DNA from: Pseudomonas anatoliensis
GTDB lineage: Bacteria; Pseudomonadota; Gammaproteobacteria; Pseudomonadales; Pseudomonadaceae
DNA length: 64,000 nt
Direction of reading: 5' to 3'
Assembly (NCBI RefSeq): GCF_017976235.1
Contig: NZ_JACVHC010000003.1
Span: forward strand, 372,001 to 436,000
The position numbers and the translations under genes are program-made. This document shows, piece by piece, positions 9,310 to 17,627 of the stretch. How positions within the stretch are numbered: the first letter of the stretch is position 1; every line of letters begins with the position of its first letter. A model generated the notes under the pieces. That model had not been told where the DNA came from and did no database searches. It saw nothing but the letters and a program-made list of their open reading frames with translations.

Positions 9310-9403
9310 TCGGGCGGGCTCGGATTCAAGGCAGGCGGATGAAATATCACGCCTGACTGAACTGAAGCTTAATGGCCACTTGCCTGCGACGACAAGTGAA
9401 CCC

Positions 9404-9484
9404 TGTAGGAGCTGCCGAAGGCTGCGATCTTTTGATCTTATAAACAGCAAGATCAAAAGATCGCAGCCTTCGGCAGCTCCTACA
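9404..9484. repeat. REP inverted pair (TGTAGGAGCTGCCGAAGGCTGCGA family)
   Basis: Near-perfect inverted arms (TGTAGGAGCTGCCGAAGGCT ... AGCCTTCGGCAGCTCCTACA) with the extended TTTTGATCTT inner arms. It separates the two tandem SdiA-regulated-domain genes. Confidence 0.93.
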
Positions 9485-9492
9485 CAGAGGCA

Positions 9493-10416
9493 CTACCTCT
9501 GCTTTTCGAAGCGATAGAACAGGTTCGGCTCGCTGACCATGTACAGCGTGCCCGCCTCATCCATGGTCACGCCTTCGGCGCGGGGAATGGTGTTTTTCAA
9601 GCCGTTGAAACCGCCGAGCAGGGTCATGAAGCTGACTTGCTCGCCCTTCTCGTCCAGTTCCAGCAACAGGTGAGAATCGGCGGACAGCACCAGCAGGTGG
9701 CCAGTGCGCGGATCGGTTGCCAACGCGGAGAGATTGCGGATATCCAGTTCATCGCTGGCCAGCTTCTGCTTGTCGCCTTTCAGGGTCTGACTGCCATCGC
9801 TTTTCCAGGTAAAAAGCTTCGGTGGTCGTTCTTCACCGAGCAGTAGCTGCTGGGTGCGCGGGTCCCAGGTGATTGCTTCGAAGGCCTTGTTCTGGTCCTT
9901 CGACGGGCCGAGGTCGTACTTGGGGAAATTGGCGATGTTCAGTTCACGGGTGTCGCTATCGACCTTGACGATCGACAGCATGTGCTGGCGCTCATCGATG
10001 ATCGCCATCAGGCCGTTTTCCATGACAGTCAGGCCTTCCGGATTGCTCCAGCCCACCAGCGGCATCTTGCGCAGCACCTCGCCTTGCAGGCTCAGCTCAA
10101 CGAGGAACGGATTCTTGCCCATCACCGAAAACAGCGTTTTGGTCTGCGGGTTGTAGGCGAGGTCCGATGCTTCGTCCTTCTCCATGCCCGGCAATGACTT
10201 GGCATCGATCACCACCCGATAGTCCGGCAGCCAGATGCTTTCCTTTTGCTCGGCCGGGCTTTCAAAGCGTTCCAGCACCCACAGCAAACCCCGGTCATCC
10301 CAATGCATGGCAAACGCCAAGCCGTACGCGGCGGCAATCGCCAGCAGCAACCAGGAATACCAGCGCATGGCGAAACGTGATCGGCGTGGGGGTTTGAGCT
10401 GAGTTTGAGATGACAT
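9493..10416 (-). CDS. SdiA-regulated domain (YjiK-like) protein, copy 2
   Basis: A 307-residue paralogue of the gene at 8392. It has a basic N-terminus and a membrane anchor (about residues 18-38, MRWYSWLLLAIAAAYGLAFA), then the same propeller-like layout: LAYNPQTKTLFSVMGKNPFL, SNPEGLTVMENGLMAIIDE, and an EGVTMDEAGTLYMVSEPNLF end that nearly matches copy 1. The likely start is ATG 10416; a TTG one codon earlier is also in frame. It is upstream of copy 1 on the same strand. Function unknown; the duplication suggests two related periplasmic roles. Confidence 0.8.
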   Translation of the reverse strand: MSSQTQLKPPRRSRFAMRWYSWLLLAIAAAYGLAFAMHWDDRGLLWVLERFESPAEQKESIWLPDYRVVIDAKSLPGMEKDEASDLAYNPQTKTLFSVMGKNPFLVELSLQGEVLRKMPLVGWSNPEGLTVMENGLMAIIDERQHMLSIVKVDSDTRELNIANFPKYDLGPSKDQNKAFEAITWDPRTQQLLLGEERPPKLFTWKSDGSQTLKGDKQKLASDELDIRNLSALATDPRTGHLLVLSADSHLLLELDEKGEQVSFMTLLGGFNGLKNTIPRAEGVTMDEAGTLYMVSEPNLFYRFEKQR

Positions 10417-10586
10417 CAAGGGACGCTTTCCGAAAATTCAGGCTATGGGTAATAGCATAAAGAGGCCGGCTAAGACGCCAGAATTGCGGAAATTATCCAG
10501 ACAGGATGTGAAAAAAACGGCAAATGGCGGGATTGGCGTGTGCGTTTGCAAAAGCGATCACATCGATGAATGCTGGGACTTGCTCT

Positions 10587-10700
10587 TGTGGTGAGGGGAT
10601 TTATCCCCGACGGGCTGCGAAGCGGCCCCAAAAAGCCTGGGCCTGCTGCGCAGTCCGTCGGGGATAAATCCCCTCGCCACAGATAAATCCCCTCGCCACA
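10587..10700. repeat. REP inverted pair with duplicated tail
   Basis: Member of the GAGGGGATTTATCCCC family. The right arm ends GATAAATCCCCTCGCCACA and is followed immediately by a second copy of exactly those 19 bases (10682-10700). It occupies the centre of the 312-bp gap between the SdiA-regulated copy 2 and the FAH gene; nothing else is visible in that gap. Confidence 0.9.
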
Positions 10701-10728
10701 AAAGCTCACACCATCAGGAAATGGCGGG

Positions 10729-11394
10729 TTAGCGCACGCTGCTACTGAAACTGTTGGCGCCGACCAGTTCCAGCACGATGTCGTCGCCGACATTCAGCGG
10801 GCCAACGCCCGCCGGTGTACCGGTCAGGATCACATCACCGGCCTGTAGCGAGAAGCAGCCGGCCATGTACTGGATCATCGGCACGATCGGGTTGAGCATC
10901 GCGCTGCTGTTGCCGTCCTGACGCACTTCACCGTTGATGGTCAGGCGGATGCCGATGTCGGTCAGGTCCGCGAAGGTGCTGCCAACCACAAACGGCGCAA
11001 GCACTGCCGCGCCGTCGAACGACTTGGCGATTTCCCACGGCAGGCCCTTGGCTTTGAGCTCGGCCTGCTTGTCGCGCAGGGTCAGATCCAGCGCCGGGGC
11101 GAAACCGGAGATCGCATCCAGCACTTCTTCACGACTGGGTTTGGTCGACAGCGGCTTGCCGATCAACACGGCGATTTCCGCTTCGTAGTGCACCGAGCCA
11201 CGTTCGGTCGGAATGCTGAAACCACCCTCCAGCGGCACCACGCAACTGCCGGGCTTGATGAACAGCAACGGCTCGGTAGGCACCGGGTTGTCCAGTTCCT
11301 TGGCGTGTTCGGCGTAATTACGGCCAATGCACACGACTTTCCCGATCGGAAAGTGAATGCGCGTGCCGTCGACGTACTGGTGCTGATAGCTCAT
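10729..11394 (-). CDS. Fumarylacetoacetate hydrolase (FAH)-family protein, YcgM/FAHD1-like
   Basis: A 221-residue single-domain FAH protein. Family motifs are KVVCIGRNYAEHAKEL, the metal-ligand cluster with HYEAEIAVLIG (acidic residues), FDGAAVLAPF and GDVILTGTPAGVGPL. Small FAH proteins of this type include acylpyruvases, oxaloacetate decarboxylases and the recently described oxaloacetate keto-enol tautomerases. The exact reaction here cannot be read from sequence. It lies 41 bp downstream of the D-2-hydroxyglutarate dehydrogenase gene on the same strand, so the two are probably one operon, which favours a repair-type role on oxaloacetate or a related 2-oxoacid. Confidence 0.85.
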   Translation of the reverse strand: MSYQHQYVDGTRIHFPIGKVVCIGRNYAEHAKELDNPVPTEPLLFIKPGSCVVPLEGGFSIPTERGSVHYEAEIAVLIGKPLSTKPSREEVLDAISGFAPALDLTLRDKQAELKAKGLPWEIAKSFDGAAVLAPFVVGSTFADLTDIGIRLTINGEVRQDGNSSAMLNPIVPMIQYMAGCFSLQAGDVILTGTPAGVGPLNVGDDIVLELVGANSFSSSVR

Positions 11395-11435
11395 TTACCG
11401 ACTCCTGCCTTCATTGATTCATCAAGAATTACAGA

Positions 11436-12830
11436 TCAAACCGCGAAGATCTTGCCCGGGTTCATGATGCCGTTCGGGTCGAACACCGCTTTGACCGCTT
11501 TCATGTACTCGATCTCAACCGGCGAGCGGCTGTAGGTCAAGTAATCGCGCTTGGTCATGCCCACACCGTGCTCGGCGGAAATCGAACCGTTGTACTTCTC
11601 GACGGTTTCGAACACCCACTTGTTGACGGTGGCGCACTTGGCGAAGAATTCGTCCTTGCTCAGGTTTTCCGGCTTGAGGATGTTCAGGTGCAGGTTGCCA
11701 TCGCCGATGTGGCCGAACCAGACGATTTCGAAATCCGGATAATGTTCGCCGACAATGGCGTCGATTTCCTTGAGAAATGCCGGGACTTTCGAGACGGTGA
11801 CCGAGATGTCGTTCTTGTACGGCGTCCAGTGCGAGATGGTCTCGGAAATGTACTCGCGCAGCTTCCACAGGTTCTGCAACTGGGTTTCGCTCTGGCTCAT
11901 CACGCCATCCAGCACCCAACCCTGTTCAACGCAATGCTCGAAGGTTTCCAGCGCGCTGTTGGCCACTTCTTCAGTGGTCGCTTCAAATTCCAGCAGGGCG
12001 TAGAACGGGCAATCGGTTTCGAACGGCGCCGGTACGTCGCCACGGCCCATGACTTTGGCCAGAGCCTTGTCGGAGAAGAACTCGAAAGCGGTGAGGTCGA
12101 GCTTGCCCTGAAAGGCGTGCAGCACCGGCATGATCGAATCGAAATCAGCGGTACCCAGCACCATCGCGGTGAGGTTTTTCGGCGCGCGATCCAGGCGCAT
12201 GGTCGCTTCAACCACAAAACCGAGAGTACCTTCAGCGCCGATAAACAGCTGACGCAGGTCGTAACCGGTGGCGTTCTTGATCAGGTCCTTGTTCAGCTCC
12301 AGCACGTCGCCCTTGCCGGTGACGACTTTCATGCCCGCGACCCAATTGCGCGTCATGCCGTAACGAATAACCTTGATCCCGCCGGCATTGGTGCCGATGT
12401 TGCCGCCAATCTGGCTGGAACCGGCCGAAGCGAAGTCCACCGGGTAGTACAGGCCTTTTTCTTCGGCAACGTTCTGCAAATGCTCGGTGACCACGCCCGG
12501 CTGACAAACAGCGGTACGGTCAGTGAGGTTCACGTCGAGAATCTGGTTCATGTAATCGAAAGACACGACCACTTCGCCATTGGCCGCCACCGCAGCGGCG
12601 GACAGCCCGGTGCGCCCGCCCGAAGGCACCAGCGCGACCTTGTGCGCGTTGGCCCAACGAACAACGGCCTGCACCTGCTCGATGGTCTTGGGAAACACGA
12701 TGGCGCTGGGCGCCGGGGCGAAGTGCTTGGTCCAATCCTTGCCATACGTGTTCAGGGAGTCGGCATCGGTCAGGACCTTGCCAGGCTCGACCAGGGTCTT
12801 CAGTTCATCAATCAGGGCAGGATTGGTCAT
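11436..12830 (-). CDS. FAD-linked D-2-hydroxyglutarate dehydrogenase
   Basis: A 464-residue FAD-binding_4/FAD-oxidase C protein (GlcD/D2HGDH type). The N-terminal FAD region carries VVRWANAHKVALVPSGGRTG and GNIGTNAGG. The C-terminal metal site is in WFGHIGDGNLHLN and SAEHGVGMTKRDYL. It is divergent from serA with 206 bp between them. In Pseudomonas, D-2-hydroxyglutarate dehydrogenase is known to re-oxidise the D-2-hydroxyglutarate that SerA makes, which pulls serine synthesis forward. Length and context fit this role; a D-lactate or glycolate dehydrogenase is the alternative. I chose the ATG at 12830 (MTNPALIDELK). Confidence 0.85.
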   Translation of the reverse strand: MTNPALIDELKTLVEPGKVLTDADSLNTYGKDWTKHFAPAPSAIVFPKTIEQVQAVVRWANAHKVALVPSGGRTGLSAAAVAANGEVVVSFDYMNQILDVNLTDRTAVCQPGVVTEHLQNVAEEKGLYYPVDFASAGSSQIGGNIGTNAGGIKVIRYGMTRNWVAGMKVVTGKGDVLELNKDLIKNATGYDLRQLFIGAEGTLGFVVEATMRLDRAPKNLTAMVLGTADFDSIMPVLHAFQGKLDLTAFEFFSDKALAKVMGRGDVPAPFETDCPFYALLEFEATTEEVANSALETFEHCVEQGWVLDGVMSQSETQLQNLWKLREYISETISHWTPYKNDISVTVSKVPAFLKEIDAIVGEHYPDFEIVWFGHIGDGNLHLNILKPENLSKDEFFAKCATVNKWVFETVEKYNGSISAEHGVGMTKRDYLTYSRSPVEIEYMKAVKAVFDPNGIMNPGKIFAV

Positions 12831-13036
12831 CGACAGAACTCTCGAACAATTCATGGTCATCCTGAGAACGCTTCACGTCGCAGGAATGAGTGTTTAGCGG
12901 GGTGGCTATGCTAGCATACCGACCCCGCAGGCCAGTGCCCAAACGCCTGTTCTGCGGCGACGGCTTTCTTGCCGTGCGGGTCAGCTCCAGGCTGCTCCCT
13001 CCCTGCCATTTTTCTCCGGGATACAGGTTTACGCAG

Positions 13037-14266
13037 ATGAGCAAGACTTCTCTCGATAAGAGCAAGATCAAGTTCCTTCTTCTCGAAGGCGTCCACCAAT
13101 CGGCTGTCGACGTCCTCAAGGCGGCGGGCTACACCAGCATCGAATACCTGACAGGTTCCTTGCCGGAAGCCCAGCTCAAGGAAAAGATCGCTGACGCTCA
13201 CTTCATCGGCATTCGTTCTCGCACCCAACTGACCGAAGAGATCTTCGATCACGCGAAGAAGCTGGTGGCTGTCGGCTGTTTCTGCATCGGCACCAACCAG
13301 GTTGACCTGAGTGCTGCCCGCGAGCGCGGTATCGCCGTGTTCAACGCGCCGTACTCCAACACGCGTTCCGTTGCCGAGCTGGTGCTGGCCGAAGCGATCC
13401 TGCTGCTGCGCGGCATCCCTGAGAAAAACGCGTCCTGCCACCGTGGCGGCTGGATCAAGAGCGCGGCCAACTCCTTCGAGATCCGTGGCAAGAAGCTGGG
13501 CATCGTCGGCTACGGCTCGATCGGTACCCAACTGTCGGTTCTGGCTGAAGGCCTGGGCATGCAGGTGTACTTCTATGACACCGTGACCAAGCTGCCGCTG
13601 GGCAACGCGACGCAGGTCAACAACCTGCACGAGCTGCTGGGCATGTCCGACATCGTCACCCTGCACGTTCCGGAAACCGCTGCGACCCAGTGGATGATCG
13701 GCGAGAAGGAAATCCGCGCCATCAAGAAGGGCGGCATCCTGATCAACGCTGCACGCGGTACCGTGGTCGAGCTGGACGCCCTGGCGGACGCGATCAAGGA
13801 CAAGCACCTGATCGGCGCGGCCATCGACGTATTCCCGGTGGAGCCACGCTCCAACGACGAAGAGTTCGAAAGCCCGCTGCGTGGCCTCGACAACGTGATC
13901 CTGACCCCGCACATCGGTGGCTCGACCGCCGAAGCGCAAGCCAACATCGGTCTGGAAGTGGCGGAAAAACTGGTCAAGTACAGCGACAACGGTACGTCCG
14001 TTTCGTCGGTGAACTTCCCGGAAGTGGCCCTGCCGGCTCACCCTGGCAAGCACCGCCTGCTGCACATCCACGAGAACATTCCGGGTGTGATGATGGAGAT
14101 CAACAAGGTTTTTGCCGAAAACGGCATCAACATCTCCGGTCAGTTCCTGCAGACCAACGAAAAGGTCGGCTATGTAGTGATCGACGTCGACGCCGAGTAC
14201 TCGGAGCTGGCGCAAGAGAAGCTGCAACACGTCAACGGCACCATCCGTAGCCGTGTGTTGTTCTGA
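13037..14266 (+). CDS. serA: D-3-phosphoglycerate dehydrogenase
   Basis: A 409-residue enzyme catalysing the first step of serine synthesis; many bacterial forms also reduce 2-oxoglutarate to D-2-hydroxyglutarate. The NAD-binding loop is GIVGYGSIGTQ, the catalytic Arg/Glu/His region includes NAARGTVVELDAL and TPHIGGSTAEAQ, and the C-terminal ACT domain (about residues 340-409) contains HIHENIPGVMMEIN and binds serine for feedback control. I chose ATG 13037 (MSKTSLDKSKIKF); the longer open frame is not family-like. It ends at a strong bidirectional terminator. Confidence 0.97.
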   Translation: MSKTSLDKSKIKFLLLEGVHQSAVDVLKAAGYTSIEYLTGSLPEAQLKEKIADAHFIGIRSRTQLTEEIFDHAKKLVAVGCFCIGTNQVDLSAARERGIAVFNAPYSNTRSVAELVLAEAILLLRGIPEKNASCHRGGWIKSAANSFEIRGKKLGIVGYGSIGTQLSVLAEGLGMQVYFYDTVTKLPLGNATQVNNLHELLGMSDIVTLHVPETAATQWMIGEKEIRAIKKGGILINAARGTVVELDALADAIKDKHLIGAAIDVFPVEPRSNDEEFESPLRGLDNVILTPHIGGSTAEAQANIGLEVAEKLVKYSDNGTSVSSVNFPEVALPAHPGKHRLLHIHENIPGVMMEINKVFAENGINISGQFLQTNEKVGYVVIDVDAEYSELAQEKLQHVNGTIRSRVLF

Positions 14267-14281
14267 TTAAGCGTCAAGCCA

Positions 14282-14313
14282 CAAAAAAGGGAGCCTTCGG
14301 GCTCCCTTTTTCA
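14282..14313. terminator. Bidirectional terminator between serA and DUF4399 gene
   Basis: A GGGAGCC-TTCG-GGCTCCC stem with an A-run on the left and a T-run on the right, so it can serve both convergent genes. Confidence 0.9.
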
Positions 14314-14327
14314 TACGCGTCGAAACG

Positions 14328-14753
14328 TTACTTAACGTTGACGGTGATTTTTTCGGAAACGATTGTCGGGTCAAACGGCATATGGCCGCTGTCGCCAAGA
14401 ATCAGTTGCAAGGTGTGCTTGCCAGGAGCCAGCTTGATGGTGGCTTCGGTCTGCGCCTTGCCGAAATGCATGTGGTGGGCATCGGTCGGGATAGGCGCGC
14501 CAGCTGCCGGCAGCTTGTCGACGTCGATCAGCAGGTGATGGTGACCGGTGTTCTTGGTGACATCCCCGGCTGGCGCCAGCGCGACATCCTTGGTGCCGAA
14601 CTTGACCTTGAATTCCTGGGAAACAGTCGCCCCGTCTTCGGGAGAAACGATGAACACCTCGGCACCTTTCGGGGCCGGCGTCGCCGCACTGGCAAGCACC
14701 GAAACACCCATCAGCACACCCGCCAACGCAGCACGTGACATAAAGCTTTTCAT
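14328..14753 (-). CDS. DUF4399-domain periplasmic protein
   Basis: A 141-residue protein with a clear signal peptide (about residues 1-23, cleavage after VLASA) and a mature domain with GHHHLLID and HHMHFGKAQTE, the His-rich signature of DUF4399. The histidines suggest metal binding, and the fold is predicted to be an Ig-like beta sandwich. Function unknown. Single gene, convergent with serA. Confidence 0.85.
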   Translation of the reverse strand: MKSFMSRAALAGVLMGVSVLASAATPAPKGAEVFIVSPEDGATVSQEFKVKFGTKDVALAPAGDVTKNTGHHHLLIDVDKLPAAGAPIPTDAHHMHFGKAQTEATIKLAPGKHTLQLILGDSGHMPFDPTIVSEKITVNVK

Positions 14754-14888
14754 TTTCTTCTCCAGTTTTTCCGTAAAATCCGCACGGTCATGACAACTTC
14801 ATGACCATTCGTTGTCGAAGGCACTCGACAACCATAGCAAAGCGAGCCTGAATCAGAGCATCGCAATAATGATTTCAAAGGAGTGACC

Positions 14889-15458
14889 ATGCGCCTTTTG
14901 CCTGGCCTGATCTGCCTGATACCCCTTCTGAGCCCGCTGGCTCATGCCGAATTGATTGATGACGTCAACGACCGTGGCGAGTTACGCATAGCCCTTGAGG
15001 CTAATACACCGCCGTTCAATTTCAAGGAAGGCGACACACTCGCGGGGTTTGAAGTCGAGCTTGGGCAATTGCTGGCCAGGGAGCTGGATGTGCGCGCCGA
15101 CTTCATCGTCACCGACGCCGGCGATCTGCTCCAGGGCGTTGAAAGCGGCAAGTACGACGTCGCGCTCAATCACATAGCACTGACACCTGAACTCAAGGAT
15201 CGTTTCGACTTCAGCGAGCCGTACAGCCAGATCGATTCACAGTTACTGGCGAAGAAGGATGAGCAGCCGCGGCCGATGGTGCTGGTGCAGGCGTTGACCG
15301 AAGCGAAGCCTGCAGTGAGTGCGCCAGTGGAATTGGCGATACCGTTCCAGAAGGGTAATCCGGCATTTCGCGCCAGCCTTGAGAGTGCATTGCAACGGAT
15401 CAAGGCAGATGGGCGATTGGCGGCGTTGTCCGAGAAGTGGTTCACCGAAGCCAGGTGA
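14889..15458 (+). CDS. Small solute-binding protein (SBP_bac_3, amino-acid ABC type)
   Basis: A 189-residue secreted protein with a signal peptide (about residues 1-20) and the family 3 binding-protein start DVNDRGELRIALEANTPPFN, GFEVELGQLLARELDV and DVALNHIALTPE. It is shorter than normal amino-acid binding proteins (about 230-260 residues), with part of the second lobe missing, and no permease or ATPase is adjacent, so it may be a sensor or scavenger rather than a transporter part. I chose ATG 14889, with AAAGGAG upstream; a GTG at 14883 is also in frame. Confidence 0.75.
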   Translation: MRLLPGLICLIPLLSPLAHAELIDDVNDRGELRIALEANTPPFNFKEGDTLAGFEVELGQLLARELDVRADFIVTDAGDLLQGVESGKYDVALNHIALTPELKDRFDFSEPYSQIDSQLLAKKDEQPRPMVLVQALTEAKPAVSAPVELAIPFQKGNPAFRASLESALQRIKADGRLAALSEKWFTEAR

Positions 15459-15468
15459 ACACAAAACC

Positions 15469-15554
15469 TGTAGGAGCTGCCGAAGGCTGCGATCTTTTGA
15501 TCTTGATCCCTTGAAAGCAAGATCAAAAGATCGCAGCCTTCGGCAGCTCCTACA
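15469..15554. repeat. REP inverted pair (GGAGCTGCCGAAGGCTGC family)
   Basis: Near-perfect arms with inner GATCTTTTGATCTTG extension, starting 10 bp after the stop codon of the solute-binding protein gene. Confidence 0.92.
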
Positions 15555-15573
15555 TGGGATTTGCGCTGGACTT

Positions 15574-16059
15574 TTAATCGAGCAGGGTCAGAGCCAGCGC
15601 TGCTCGCGGCAATTCAAGCTCACTGAACACCTGAACGCCATGGCGTTTCAGTAGAGCAGCAGTAACACCCTCACCACTGACCTTCACCCCACTGAACGTC
15701 CCGTCATACGTCAGCAGATTCCCACATGAAGGGCTGTTGGCCTTCAGCACCGCCAGCCGTATTCCGTGCTTTTGCACCAGCTCCAACGCCTGCCGCGCGC
15801 CATCCAGAAACTGCGCACTCACGTCCTCACCTTCAGTGGTCATCACCGAAGCAACACCATCGAGCACCTCACCACCCTGCCCGCCCGGAATCTCCGCCGC
15901 CGCTCGCGGCGTCGGCAAACCACCGGCCACTTCAGGGCACAACGGCACCACCCGTCCTTCGGCGCTCCACTGCTCCAGCAGATCAAACGGCCCGCTGGCC
16001 CCGCCGTCGTAACGTACGCGGTGGCCCAACAGGCAGCGGCTGACCAGAATCTTTTGCAT
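15574..16059 (-). CDS. DUF523-family protein
   Basis: A 161-residue protein with the DUF523 signatures: KILVSRCLLGHRVRYDG at the N-terminus, VPLCPEVAGGLPTPR, and KANSPSCG with two conserved Cys-containing sites. The family is short, cytoplasmic and of unknown function; the conserved cysteines suggest a metal or Fe-S site. I chose ATG 16059, which lies 1 bp from the stop codon of the upstream 2OG-oxygenase gene, so the two are translationally coupled. Confidence 0.8.
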   Translation of the reverse strand: MQKILVSRCLLGHRVRYDGGASGPFDLLEQWSAEGRVVPLCPEVAGGLPTPRAAAEIPGGQGGEVLDGVASVMTTEGEDVSAQFLDGARQALELVQKHGIRLAVLKANSPSCGNLLTYDGTFSGVKVSGEGVTAALLKRHGVQVFSELELPRAALALTLLD

Positions 16060-16060
16060 G

Positions 16061-16693
16061 TCAGAAAGGCTCGTTGCCACGACGACGGAACCAGCCGGTC
16101 AGCGACAGGCGCTCGCGATGGGCCGGCAGAACTTCATGCGGCACTTCGCCGGAGAGGAAGACCACCAGACAACCACCGGTAGGCTGCACATCGTGAACGC
16201 GATCATCGCCCAGATACATGCGTAGCTGACCGCCATCCTCCGGCAGCCAGGCATCATTGAGGTAAACCACCACCGAGACCATGCGCCGGTCATCGTCGCG
16301 AAAGCGGTCGACGTGCCTGCGATAAAACGCGCCCGGCGGATACAGGGCGAAATGGCACTCGAAGTCTTCTAGCCCCATGAACAAGCCACGGTTGAGCGCC
16401 TCGCGCAGGCTGTCCATCAGGTTCAGATAACGGTCACTGGCCTCAGCCTGCCCCGGATCGATCCATTGGATATGGTCGCCGCGAATACCCTCGCGAATCT
16501 CTGAAAACGGCCCACGACCGACCGCCGCCGGCGCCAGCTCGCCCTCGGCTTCACGTCTGCGGCACTCGGCCGCCAGCTCGCCGGTCAAGCCGGCGGGCAG
16601 GAAAATGTTCTGCTGCGACCAGCCGTGTTCGGCCAGGTCGTCGACAATGCGCAACAGCAGCGGGTGTTCAGAGGATATTTGCATGGCGCGCAT
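16061..16693 (-). CDS. 2OG-Fe(II) dioxygenase, PPHD-like prolyl hydroxylase
   Basis: A 210-residue double-stranded beta-helix oxygenase. The iron triad is His127-x-Asp129 (FYRRHVDRF) and His186 (VPHEVLP); Arg195 in RERLSLTGWFRRR would bind 2-oxoglutarate. Size and the ALYPPGAFYRRHVDRF segment resemble the Pseudomonas prolyl hydroxylase PPHD, which hydroxylates a proline in EF-Tu; the gene neighbourhood also matches the PAO1 region I recall. PPHD identity is inferred. The start could be 16693 or 16684. Upstream partner of the DUF523 gene. Confidence 0.83.
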   Translation of the reverse strand: MRAMQISSEHPLLLRIVDDLAEHGWSQQNIFLPAGLTGELAAECRRREAEGELAPAAVGRGPFSEIREGIRGDHIQWIDPGQAEASDRYLNLMDSLREALNRGLFMGLEDFECHFALYPPGAFYRRHVDRFRDDDRRMVSVVVYLNDAWLPEDGGQLRMYLGDDRVHDVQPTGGCLVVFLSGEVPHEVLPAHRERLSLTGWFRRRGNEPF

Positions 16694-16801
16694 AGTATGT
16701 CGGCGGCAAGAAATCCGACAGAGCCACGCGGCGGCTTGTTACGAATTCTCGACAAGTCACGGCACCGCACGGAGAATAGTCCGCTGCTGACAGGAGTCCC
16801 T

Positions 16802-17536
16802 ATGCGCCGTTTGCTTTTTTCACTGTTGATGTTCTGTGTTTTGCCCGCTTGGGCGGACGGCCACGATCAGCTGTACAAGGTCGCCGGCTGGCCAGAACAA
16901 CGTGCGCATTTCAATGACGCCCTGAGTGCCGCGCAGCAGCGCTATCAAAACAGCCTGCCGCCCGCCGTGTTTCAAGCGCTGGTGAACAACAGCAACCAGC
17001 GCTTCGCGCCGCAGGCCATGGATCAACGCGCTGAGGCGCAGCTACGGCAGAACCTCGCCGACCCGAAACCTGCGCTGTCTTTTTTCCAGTCGCCACTGGG
17101 CAAGAAAATCGTTGCCGCTGAATTGCTCGCGACCCGCCGCGATCAACTGGCCAAGAACGCCAAGGGCCTGCCGAAAATGCCGGCCAGCGACAGCCGCCTG
17201 CTGATCATCGGCCACCTCGCCCAGGCACTGCCTGCGCGGGAGGCTGGCGCCGAGGTCAGCCTGGCGATTGCCGGCGTCGCGGCGGACAGTTTGAGTTCGA
17301 TGATTCCGGGACTGCTCGGTGGCGGTCAGGCGCAAGGCATGTTGAACGGTCAGCGTCAGCGCTTGATGGATCAGATCGGCGCGGACATGAACAACACGCT
17401 GCTCTACGTATATCGCGACCTGTCGGATAACGAGCTGGAAGAGTTTGCGACGTTTGCCGAATCGACCGAGGGCAAGGCGTATTACCAGGCCGCGCTGGCG
17501 GCGATTCGGGCTGGGTTGGCGGTGGGCCAACCTTAA
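16802..17536 (+). CDS. DUF2059-domain secreted protein
   Basis: A 244-residue protein with a signal peptide (about residues 1-18, MRRLLFSLLMFCVLPAWA). The C-terminal DUF2059 helix region (residues about 195-240) contains YRDLSDNELEEFATFAESTEGKAYYQA, which is the family signature. Function unknown; family members are periplasmic. The stop codon overlaps the first bases of the downstream REP pair. I chose ATG 16802 on the signal peptide. Confidence 0.82.
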   Translation: MRRLLFSLLMFCVLPAWADGHDQLYKVAGWPEQRAHFNDALSAAQQRYQNSLPPAVFQALVNNSNQRFAPQAMDQRAEAQLRQNLADPKPALSFFQSPLGKKIVAAELLATRRDQLAKNAKGLPKMPASDSRLLIIGHLAQALPAREAGAEVSLAIAGVAADSLSSMIPGLLGGGQAQGMLNGQRQRLMDQIGADMNNTLLYVYRDLSDNELEEFATFAESTEGKAYYQAALAAIRAGLAVGQP

Positions 17537-17616
17537 AAGATCGCTGCCTTCGGCAGCTCCTACATTGAAACGCGTCCCCCTGTAGGAGCTGCCGAAGGCT
17601 GCGATCTTTTGATCTT
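17537..17616. repeat. REP inverted pair (GGAGCTGCCGAAGGCTGC family)
   Basis: Arms AAAGATCGCTGCCTTCGGCA and TGCCGAAGGCTGCGATCTTT with a short spacer. It touches the stop codon of the DUF2059 gene and ends 11 bp before the convergent hydrolase gene. Confidence 0.92.
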
Positions 17617-17627
17617 GCCTTAACGCT

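Noticed and set aside
14289..14306. Attenuator or riboswitch after serA
   Set aside because: It is a plain bidirectional terminator with a TTCG loop and no extra conserved structure.
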